Source: an uncultured Rikenellaceae bacterium
GTDB lineage: Bacteria; Bacteroidota; Bacteroidia; Bacteroidales; Rikenellaceae
DNA length: 13,986 nucleotides
Assembly (NCBI GenBank): GCA_949284665.1
Contig: CASDWR010000208.1
Coordinates: forward strand, 1-13,986
Direction: 5' to 3'
Both the position numbers and the translations under genes were made by a program. Position 1 is the first letter of the stretch. Every line of letters begins with the position of its first letter. Below are positions 1 to 6,401 of this stretch, one piece after another. A model generated the notes under the pieces. That model searched no databases. It was not told where the DNA came from and saw only the letters and a list, made by a program, of their open reading frames with translations.

Positions 1-238
1 CAACCCAGTGCTGTCAACTTCCTTCGGGACAGGTCTGCCGAACGGATGATTTTTCATCTTTGAAGGATTCCGGTCTCGATTGTCCTTTTCCGCCGTAGCC
101 CTCTTATCGGTTTTTCTACCACTCTCAGGCATCTGTCCATCCCCCGGCAACAACGATCCGAAACATACCGTTGCGAAAAGATCTTTCTTCAGACAGAATC
201 TCGATGGATCTATCGGCAGAGAGTTTTTTCTCCTTCAT
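1..238. other. Left-edge spacer, no assignable gene
   Basis: No recognisable gene lies between the window edge and the ppdK terminator. On the minus strand a frame stays open from about 236 to the edge. It has an ATG at 130-132 (44 codons visible, reading MPESGRKTDK...) and another at 55-57 (MKNHPFGRPV...). The visible peptide is rich in Lys, Arg, Asp and Asn, and its arginine codons include AGA and AGG, which the neighbouring genes seem to use little. A weak -7-like box (TATGTTTC, minus, 160-167) precedes it. It could be the start of a gene continuing to the left, or chance. The visible length is too short to decide. Confidence 0.25.
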
Positions 239-279
239 AAAAAAGAGGGCTGAACTCCTTTAACAAGGAGTTCAGCCCT
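239..279 (-). terminator. Rho-independent terminator of ppdK
   Basis: A perfect 15-bp inverted repeat (246-260 with 265-279) encloses the 4-nt loop taac. Read on the minus strand, the stem is followed after one C by six T residues (239-244). It starts 23 nt past the ppdK stop codon. This is a textbook intrinsic terminator, and it implies that ppdK ends its transcript here. Confidence 0.93.
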
Positions 280-302
280 TCGCTTCATCCAAACATCGGA
301 GT

Positions 303-3026
303 TTACTTCAACGCTGCATGAGCGGCCGCCAACCGTGCGATAGGCACGCGGAAAGGCGAACATGAGACATAATTCAATCCGGCAAAGTGACAGAATTCTA
401 CGGAACTCGGTTCACCGCCGTGTTCACCACAAATACCGCACTTGAGTTCGGGACGGGTACTGCGTCCTTTGAAAACAGCCTCCTTGATAAGTTGTCCCAC
501 ACCGTTGCGGTCCAGAATCTGGAACGGATCGGCCTTCAGAATCCCTTTCTCCAAATAAACGGGAAGGAATTTGGCAATATCATCGCGCGAAAATCCGAGT
601 GTCATCTGTGTCAGGTCGTTCGTACCGAACGAGAAGAACTGGGCCACCTCGGCAATTTGGTTGGCCGTTACCGCTGCACGCGGAACCTCGATCATCGTTC
701 CCACCATGTAGTCGATCCGGTCGTTACGCTCGGCAAACACCTGCTCCGCCACATTGTCGATAATCCCTTTCTGGTAACGCAACTCCTTATGATTACCCAC
801 CAACGGAACCATGATTTCCACATTCACGGGAATTCCCGTAGCACGAACGTTCATTGCCGCTTCGATAATTGCGCGAGCCTGCATCTCGGTAATCTCGGGA
901 TAAGTATTTCCCAAGCGGCAGCCGCGATGCCCCAACATCGGGTTTACTTCACTCAACGCCTCGACCTTAGTCTTGATTTTCTCAAAGCCAACCCCCATCT
1001 CATTTGCGAGTTCCCGCTGTTCCTTTTCGAAATGAGGGACGAATTCGTGCAAGGGGGGATCAAGCAACCGCACAGTTACAGGATAACCGTTCATCACCTT
1101 GAACAACCCTTCGAAGTCGCCGCGCTGCATCGGGAGCAATTTTGCCAGAGCTACACGACGCCCAGCTTCGTCATCCGCAAGAATCATCTCACGAACCGCC
1201 TTGATACGATCACCTTCGAAGAACATGTGTTCCGTACGGCAAAGACCGATCCCCTGTGCCCCGAAAGCAAACGCCTGTTCCGCATCTTTCGGAGTGTCGG
1301 CATTGGCCCTTACTTTCAATGTAGCATACTTGCTGGTCAATTCCATCAATTTACCGAAATCACCGCTCAAATCAGCTGCCTTGGTCGCCACCTGACCGAG
1401 ATAGACATCTCCTGTCGAGCCATTGAGCGAGATCCAGTCGCCTTCCTTGATTTTGTAGTCGCCTACCTCGATCGTACGACTCTTATAATCGATTTTCAAT
1501 TCTCCAGCTCCCGAAACACAACATTTTCCCATACCGCGGGCCACAACGGCAGCATGCGAAGTCATACCACCGCGGGCCGTCAAGATACCGGCGGCATCGA
1601 GCATTCCCTTCAAATCTTCGGGCGAGGTTTCGATACGCACCAATACTGCTTTCGTCCCGGTCTCGGCGAGTACTTTTTCTGCATCCTCGGCAAAAAATAC
1701 GACCGGACCTGTCGCTGCTCCAGGAGAAGCAGGTAGACCCTTGACTATCACTTTGGCACTCTTGACCGCCTCCTTGTCGAATACCGGATGCAACAATTCA
1801 TCGAGTTTGGCCGGTTCACAACGCAATACGGCGGTCTTTTCATCGATCAATCCTTCGGCCAACATATCCATGGCTATCTTTACCATGGCTGCTCCGGTCC
1901 GTTTCCCATTTCGGGTCTGAAGCATCCACAACTTACCATCCTGAATGGTGAACTCCATGTCCTGCATGTCGGTGAAATACTTCTCCAAACGGCTTTGAAT
2001 ATCATTCAATTCCTCGTACACCGCAGGCATCAACTCTTCCAGCGAGGGATACTTGGTCGCACGCTCTTCTTCGCTTATATTCTGAGCCTTGGCCCAACGG
2101 CGCGAACCTTCGGCCGTAATTTGCTGCGGAGTCCGGATGCCGGCGACCACATCTTCACCCTGTGCATTCACCAGATACTCTCCGTTGAAAATATTCTCTC
2201 CGGTAGCCGCATCACGTGAGAAAGCGACTCCGGTGGCCGAGTTGTCTCCCATGTTGCCGAAAACCATGGCCTGTACATTCACTGCTGTACCCCACTCGGC
2301 CGGGATATTATTGAGTTTGCGATAGAGAATGGCCCGATCGTTCATCCAACTTTGGAATACGGCACAAATGGCACCCCAAAGCTGATCCCACGGATCGACC
2401 GGAAAATCTTCGCCTGTCTGTTTCTTGACGGCTGCCTTGAACCGTTTCACCAATTCTTTGAGGTCGTCAGCAGTCAGATCGGTGTCGTTCTTAACACCAC
2501 GAGCATGTTTCATCTCGTCGATAATCTCCTCAAACGGATCGTGATCTTCCTTGCTGGCCGGCTTCATGCCCAATACGACATCCCCATACATCTGGACGAA
2601 ACGACGATAAGAATCCCATGCGAAACGAGGATTGCCTGTCCGTTTCGCAACGGCTTCCACCGCGCGGTCGTTGAGACCCAAATTGAGAATCGTGTCCATC
2701 ATACCCGGCATGGAAGCGCGCGCACCCGAACGGACCGAAACCAACAACGGCATCGTATCGCTGCCGAACTTCATTCCTGTCAGTTTTTCGATCCCCTTGA
2801 CCGCCGCTTCCACATCAGGGCGGATCAATTCCATCACCTTTTCACGACCATGCTGATAATACTCCGTACACACTTCGGTCGTGATAGTAAATCCCGGAGG
2901 AACCGGAATACCGATCAGATTCATCTCGGCCAGATTGGCTCCCTTGCCGCCGAGCAACTCTCTCATTTTACCATTACCTTCGGCTTTCTTGTCCCCGAAA
3001 GTATAGACTCTTTTTACTTTTGACAT
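303..3026 (-). CDS. ppdK: Pyruvate, phosphate dikinase
   Basis: Cytoplasmic enzyme that interconverts pyruvate + ATP + Pi and phosphoenolpyruvate + AMP + PPi. In anaerobic Bacteroidales it links glycolysis and gluconeogenesis at the PEP/pyruvate node. The product has 907 residues, a normal length for the family. The N-terminal ATP-grasp domain shows GGKGANLAEM near residues 26-35. The swivelling phosphohistidine domain has GGMTSHAAVVARG with the phosphorylated His at about 491. The C-terminal TIM barrel carries GLCRTEHMFF (about 594-603), RLLDPPLHEF (about 653-662), SFGTNDLTQM (about 799-808) and CGICGEHGG with the catalytic Cys at about 866. The frame is open to 3095, but MSKVKRVYTFGD at 3026 matches family N-termini, and the likely transcription start (about 3072) lies downstream of the longer start. 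It is followed by an intrinsic terminator and preceded by its own promoter in an 85-bp gap after the EEP gene. All key motifs are intact. Confidence 0.97.
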   Translation of the reverse strand: MSKVKRVYTFGDKKAEGNGKMRELLGGKGANLAEMNLIGIPVPPGFTITTEVCTEYYQHGREKVMELIRPDVEAAVKGIEKLTGMKFGSDTMPLLVSVRSGARASMPGMMDTILNLGLNDRAVEAVAKRTGNPRFAWDSYRRFVQMYGDVVLGMKPASKEDHDPFEEIIDEMKHARGVKNDTDLTADDLKELVKRFKAAVKKQTGEDFPVDPWDQLWGAICAVFQSWMNDRAILYRKLNNIPAEWGTAVNVQAMVFGNMGDNSATGVAFSRDAATGENIFNGEYLVNAQGEDVVAGIRTPQQITAEGSRRWAKAQNISEEERATKYPSLEELMPAVYEELNDIQSRLEKYFTDMQDMEFTIQDGKLWMLQTRNGKRTGAAMVKIAMDMLAEGLIDEKTAVLRCEPAKLDELLHPVFDKEAVKSAKVIVKGLPASPGAATGPVVFFAEDAEKVLAETGTKAVLVRIETSPEDLKGMLDAAGILTARGGMTSHAAVVARGMGKCCVSGAGELKIDYKSRTIEVGDYKIKEGDWISLNGSTGDVYLGQVATKAADLSGDFGKLMELTSKYATLKVRANADTPKDAEQAFAFGAQGIGLCRTEHMFFEGDRIKAVREMILADDEAGRRVALAKLLPMQRGDFEGLFKVMNGYPVTVRLLDPPLHEFVPHFEKEQRELANEMGVGFEKIKTKVEALSEVNPMLGHRGCRLGNTYPEITEMQARAIIEAAMNVRATGIPVNVEIMVPLVGNHKELRYQKGIIDNVAEQVFAERNDRIDYMVGTMIEVPRAAVTANQIAEVAQFFSFGTNDLTQMTLGFSRDDIAKFLPVYLEKGILKADPFQILDRNGVGQLIKEAVFKGRSTRPELKCGICGEHGGEPSSVEFCHFAGLNYVSCSPFRVPIARLAAAHAALK

Positions 3027-3077
3027 AGATTTATAGTAGGAATATGTGTATTGTTGTTCTAAGGGTCTCAAAGCGCG

Positions 3078-3109
3078 CGAATTTATGAAAATCATTCTGA
3101 TTTTCCAAA
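3078..3109 (-). promoter_or_regulatory. Bacteroidetes-type promoter of ppdK
   Basis: On the minus strand TTTG (3106-3109) is followed after 20 nt by TAAATTCG (3078-3085). This fits the Bacteroidetes -33 TTTG / -7 TAnnTTTG pattern with one mismatch in the -7 box. The expected start near 3072 gives a leader of about 45 nt before the ATG at 3026. The box sits just past the EEP stop codon, so ppdK can be transcribed independently. Confidence 0.5.
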
Positions 3110-3111
3110 CA

Positions 3112-4065
3112 TTAGCGGTATAAAATTACAAAAACAGGCAAATGATCGCTGTACCCGTCCACAAAACGACCGGCCCGAAAACTTCTCTTCGGATAACCGA
3201 CCCATTTCGCATTTTCACTCCGGACCGTTGAATCGTATCCTACGAGCATATAGTCACGGATAAAAACACCGGCTTTCATATACCGGCATCGTTCCCGGGC
3301 AAAAAACGCCTCGGAAAGCAAAATATTGTCGGGAAGTTGCCATCGTCCCCGATAAGCATACGAGCCGCCCATCCGAAACGATTCCTCAATCGGATGACGA
3401 TAATGATCGCCATAGAGACTCCCTCGAGCCAGCAATGTGCGGAAAGGCGGTTCTGACGGATCGCTGTTAAAGTCACCCATCAACACGATCCTTGCGGCCG
3501 TATCGGCCCGGACAAGAGAATCGGCGAAACGGCATAGTGTCGCCATTGCACGATGGCGCACACCTCGGGAATTCCATCTTGACGGAAGATGAAAAGCAAG
3601 CAGATCGCAACGCTCCCCGCATAATGTCCCTCGTACATAGAGAAATTCCCGGGAACTGCCCGACGGCACAAGTCGAATCTGTTCCGGGAAAAAACGATCA
3701 CCTTTATAAAGCAATGCCACATCCATACCGCGTCGATCGGATGAGGTCCGGTGGATATAACAGTAATCGGTCGACAAAACGGTCACCAGATCTCTCACGA
3801 CCGTCTCATTCTCCACCTCAGCCAAGGCAATCACATCAACCCCCATATCATCGATTACCCGGGCGATGTTCGTAATTTTGGCACCATAACGAGCCGTATT
3901 CCATTCATACTGTCCGGAAGGTGTATATTCGGAATCATCGTAGAATGGACTTGGGATTGTATCGTAAAGGTTTTCGACGTTGTAAAAAGCGAACGATACG
4001 GGAACCTGTGCCATGGATGCAAATGTTACACATAACAAGATTGCGTACAAAACCGTTTTTTTCAT
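3112..4065 (-). CDS. Secreted endonuclease/exonuclease/phosphatase family protein
   Basis: Product of 317 residues in the EEP (DNase I-like) superfamily, whose members hydrolyse phosphodiester or phosphomonoester bonds with a divalent metal. Residues 1-20 form a signal peptide (MKK, hydrophobic core, cleavage near SMA/Q), so the mature protein is exported. Family motifs appear in order: YNVENLYD (28-35, metal/phosphate Asn), LAEVEN (81-86, metal-binding Glu83), FHLPSRW (158-164), GDFNSD (197-202, catalytic Asp and Asn) and SDHLPV (306-311, catalytic Asp-His pair). All catalytic positions are present, so it is probably active. The natural substrate (extracellular DNA, RNA, a nucleotide or a phospholipid) cannot be read from the sequence. 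Its 5' side is a 500-bp spacer with a nested inverted repeat; ppdK follows 85 bp downstream. I found no clear -7 box for it. Confidence 0.9.
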   Translation of the reverse strand: MKKTVLYAILLCVTFASMAQVPVSFAFYNVENLYDTIPSPFYDDSEYTPSGQYEWNTARYGAKITNIARVIDDMGVDVIALAEVENETVVRDLVTVLSTDYCYIHRTSSDRRGMDVALLYKGDRFFPEQIRLVPSGSSREFLYVRGTLCGERCDLLAFHLPSRWNSRGVRHRAMATLCRFADSLVRADTAARIVLMGDFNSDPSEPPFRTLLARGSLYGDHYRHPIEESFRMGGSYAYRGRWQLPDNILLSEAFFARERCRYMKAGVFIRDYMLVGYDSTVRSENAKWVGYPKRSFRAGRFVDGYSDHLPVFVILYR

Positions 4066-4458
4066 TTCATTCTACAACTTGTTTACAACAATTTCTCACG
4101 AAGGAATCCGTCCCGGACGGAGAGTGACAACGACTCCTTCGTCGCAGGTCCGGCCGAACCGTACCATCCGACTCCCCCACAAAAGCACATAAAAGGAATT
4201 CGGATATCATAAAAAAGACCGGGACGACTATTTATCATTGCTCATTTCCCATTGCCGCATGCTGCAACAAACCCGATTCTCTGCATCCCCCCATCGCATC
4301 CGTATCCGTACAAAGAGACGAATTCCGTTCTCCGATATGGCAATCCGGTTCATTACTGCGATGATCCGATCGACACGAATCTGCGAGAGGGCCTATGATT
4401 TCCAAAGGACAATTTTTTCCGATCGTTCAACGTAATCTTTCCCCATTCGATCCTTTAC
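4066..4458. other. Intergenic spacer, no gene seen
   Basis: This stretch lies upstream of the EEP gene and downstream of the coiled-coil gene, both on the minus strand. The only open frame of note (plus, 4238-4435, 65 codons) has low-complexity Arg/Ser/Ile composition and no family signature, so I do not call it. The one structured element is the nested inverted repeat at 4098-4142. I recognised no tRNA, SRP RNA or other known RNA by eye. The promoter of the EEP gene must lie here but has no clear consensus match. Confidence 0.5.
4098..4142. repeat. Nested inverted repeat upstream of EEP gene
   Basis: An outer 8-bp inverted repeat (4098-4105, acgaagga, with 4135-4142, tccttcgt) encloses an inner odd palindrome (4107-4121: tccgtcc, c, ggacgga). 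The structure begins 33 bp upstream of the EEP start codon. It could fold as a stem with a side hairpin in the mRNA leader, or the inner palindrome could be a protein-binding operator. No T-tract follows on either strand, so it is not a canonical terminator. Confidence 0.4.
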
Positions 4459-4495
4459 GGAACATGCCGGATATTGATAAGATCCGGCATGTTCC
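4459..4495 (-). terminator. Hairpin terminator of the coiled-coil gene, no T-tract
   Basis: A perfect 14-bp inverted repeat (4459-4472 with 4482-4495, arm ggaacatgccggat) has a 9-nt loop. It begins 71 nt after the stop codon of the coiled-coil gene. Neither strand has a run of T after the stem, so termination would not follow the classical model; it may instead protect the 3' end. Position and stem quality favour a 3'-end signal for the minus-strand operon. Confidence 0.55.
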
Positions 4496-4566
4496 ACTAT
4501 TTCTGGATATATGTATTGTTCTGTCGTTTCCGTAAATCGGAATTGCGACAGCGGCCCGTATCACCT

Positions 4567-5460
4567 CTATCGAAGCATGATCTCGCTCGAACCGATTCTG
4601 TAACCATCCATATAAATCTCCACCTGATAGGTCCCGCTGGTGATTCCACCCCCGTTATAGTAAATACCGACACTCAGGTCCTGATTCTGATAGTCAACCT
4701 CACGTGCTGCGGAATAGGTAATCATGTCGCCTTCAAAATCGAACACCTCACCCGACTCGTTGGCCATCACATATCCATCCGGGCCGATGATCCGTACGTA
4801 AATGGTTCTCGGACCCGGCATTGTGAGTTCGTTTGCGGAAAGGACGAAATCCACCCGCAAGCGTTCGGCCCGACTCGCCCGAGTCACTTCGCGATCACTG
4901 CTGTTGAGTGCCGTAAGCGAGATGTCGCGGGCTTTGACAATCGAACCGACCCGAACTTTATTCTGAAGTTCGCTTGCCGTCTCCTCGGCCGCATCGGCAC
5001 GTAGACGTTCGCTGGTAACCTGTTTCCGAATCGTCACATTCTCTTTGGCCAAAGCCTGATTGAGCGTATTAAGCGAGTCTATCTGATGTACAAGGCGTTT
5101 CGTCACGGAACGCAATGTCCCTAACTCTTTCTCATACTTGCGGATCGTGGCGCGATTTACCGAACGTTCGTTCTGCAACCGTGTCAACAACGAGTCGGCA
5201 CGACCCCGTTCCACCGTCAAACGATAGGTAATGGTATCATTTGCCACCTTGATGTTGTCGATGTCGGTAATCAGATTGCTGATCCGGTTTGTCAGTGTAT
5301 CGCGTTCGATCTTAAAGTCTTTCCGCATCTGGCTTACATGCCGGAAATATTGAAACGATAAGGCTCCCAATATCACGATCAACAGCAGGATCATGATCTT
5401 GTATCCTTTTATCGATTTGTCGGAGACTTTACCCTCTTCCTTTTCATTATTCTCTTTCAT
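4567..5460 (-). CDS. Membrane-anchored coiled-coil protein of unknown function
   Basis: I cannot assign a function. The 297-residue product has a charged cytoplasmic N-terminus (1-21), one membrane segment (about 22-39), a long Lys/Arg/Glu/Asp-rich helical stretch with heptad-like spacing (about 42-170, likely coiled coil), and a compact C-terminal domain (about 173-297) with alternating beta-strand pattern and motifs such as RASRAERLRVDF and GPRTIYVRI. It has no signal-peptidase site. Basic residues before the membrane segment suggest N-in topology, placing the coiled coil and C-domain in the periplasm. From memory, similar Bacteroidales proteins are often labelled SMC-like; that label probably reflects the coiled coil only, since there is no ATPase motif. 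The gene follows the DUF3108 gene by 44 bp, and that gap contains two -7-like boxes, so it may be transcribed with recG/DUF3108 and also alone. A large spacer with a hairpin follows. Confidence 0.88.
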   Translation of the reverse strand: MKENNEKEEGKVSDKSIKGYKIMILLLIVILGALSFQYFRHVSQMRKDFKIERDTLTNRISNLITDIDNIKVANDTITYRLTVERGRADSLLTRLQNERSVNRATIRKYEKELGTLRSVTKRLVHQIDSLNTLNQALAKENVTIRKQVTSERLRADAAEETASELQNKVRVGSIVKARDISLTALNSSDREVTRASRAERLRVDFVLSANELTMPGPRTIYVRIIGPDGYVMANESGEVFDFEGDMITYSAAREVDYQNQDLSVGIYYNGGGITSGTYQVEIYMDGYRIGSSEIMLR

Positions 5461-5488
5461 AGGCTGTCCGTTTTACGTTGGCTACGTA

Positions 5489-5507
5489 CAAAGATAATAC
5501 AAATTTA
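5489..5507 (-). promoter_or_regulatory. Two -7-like boxes before the coiled-coil gene
   Basis: On the minus strand both TAAATTTG (5500-5507) and TATCTTTG (5489-5496) match TAnnTTTG exactly. They lie in the 44-bp gap before the coiled-coil gene; the first overlaps the DUF3108 stop codon. A TTTG at 5511-5514 is too close to either box to serve as a normal -33 element. The nearer box would give a leader of about 22 nt. This supports an internal promoter, with the -33 match lacking. Confidence 0.4.
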
Positions 5508-6323
5508 TTGCAAAACACCATCTTCGGGATATTTTAGATTTTTATACGACTCGAGTCTGGCACGGATACTCCCGACCCGGATGGGCGACTCGACATAAAC
5601 GGGCACCTTGTTACGATCGTTCGACACCCAAAGGAAAAACTCGCTTCCGTCTTCAAAACCGGAACCCGAAGAGGTAACCAACTGACAGGAAAACTTGAGT
5701 GTGTTCAACTCTCCCAACCCGGGGATTTTCTTCTGTTCGGGTCCGAAATATTTGTAACGGATCTGCCGAACCGTATCTTCGAGCAGCAGATTCAGCACCC
5801 GTTCTTCACCAAGGGCAAACGTACCCATATCCGAAGACCTCAAGGTATAAAACAGCGCTACCCCATCCATACACCCCTCCACCAAGGCCATTTTCTTATG
5901 TGTGTCTTCAGGGAAGCGGTGGTTACGATACCGGCTTTGGACCATCATGTCGTCCCAATCGTAATTGAAATAGCTGGAAAAACGGTAATCTCCCTCACGG
6001 ATATCGGCACTGGAGAGGATTGGCAAAAGTGTCTGACGACTGATCCATGTATTATAGGTGTCATCCAGTTTGTAGAACCACCGGAACATTCCCATCATCG
6101 TAGCATTCGCCCTGATTCGCAAAGTGGGAATTGAATTGACCGTTTCAGACGAAGTCTCCATCGTAACGATTCCCATTTCGGTATTCGGCCATAATTTCGC
6201 ACGATAACTCACAATATATTTGAGTTCCTCGCCACTGCCATAAGCCAATCCGTCATCCGATTGCGCTTTCACGAAGATTGGATCGGCCGCCCACAGAAAA
6301 AACAGGAGAAACACCCTTTTCAT
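5505..6323 (-). CDS. DUF3108 domain envelope protein
   Basis: Product of 272 residues from the ATG at 6323 (MKRVFLLFFLW); a second ATG three codons upstream (6332) is equally in frame. Counting from the upstream start, residues 1-23 are a signal peptide (cleavage near VKA/Q), so the mature protein is exported, probably to the periplasm. The rest fits DUF3108: an early GEELKYIVSY strand, RANATMMGMFRWFYKLDDTY (about 73-92), and the closing signature FFLWVSNDRNKVPVYVESPIRVGS (about 232-255). DUF3108 proteins are beta-rich, and their role in the cell envelope has not been settled. The gene lies 69-78 bp downstream of recG on the same strand without an obvious terminator between, and 44 bp before the coiled-coil gene; the last two may act together at the envelope, which is inference from proximity only. 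Confidence 0.87.
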   Translation of the reverse strand: MKRVFLLFFLWAADPIFVKAQSDDGLAYGSGEELKYIVSYRAKLWPNTEMGIVTMETSSETVNSIPTLRIRANATMMGMFRWFYKLDDTYNTWISRQTLLPILSSADIREGDYRFSSYFNYDWDDMMVQSRYRNHRFPEDTHKKMALVEGCMDGVALFYTLRSSDMGTFALGEERVLNLLLEDTVRQIRYKYFGPEQKKIPGLGELNTLKFSCQLVTSSGSGFEDGSEFFLWVSNDRNKVPVYVESPIRVGSIRARLESYKNLKYPEDGVLQ

Positions 6324-6401
6324 CTTTATCATAATTTTACTGCTCGAAACGAATTTCTATGTTACTATACCCTATCAAAAAACGTCCTTGCGGGGATAAA
6401 A

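Noticed and set aside
387..1736. 449-codon plus-strand frame opposite ppdK
   Set aside because: It is antisense to a fully supported ppdK; the translation shows no family motif and has shadow-frame composition (many His, Arg, Cys).
3027..3095. N-terminal extension of ppdK by 23 residues
   Set aside because: The extra residues are atypical of PPDK, and the predicted promoter and transcription start lie downstream of the longer start codon.
4238..4435. 65-codon plus-strand frame in the spacer before the EEP gene
   Set aside because: Low-complexity Arg/Ser/Ile composition, no start context or promoter, and no family resemblance.
5511..5514. TTTG as a -33 element for the coiled-coil gene promoter
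   Set aside because: It lies only 14 nt (or less) from the -7-like boxes, whereas the usual spacing is about 19-21 nt.
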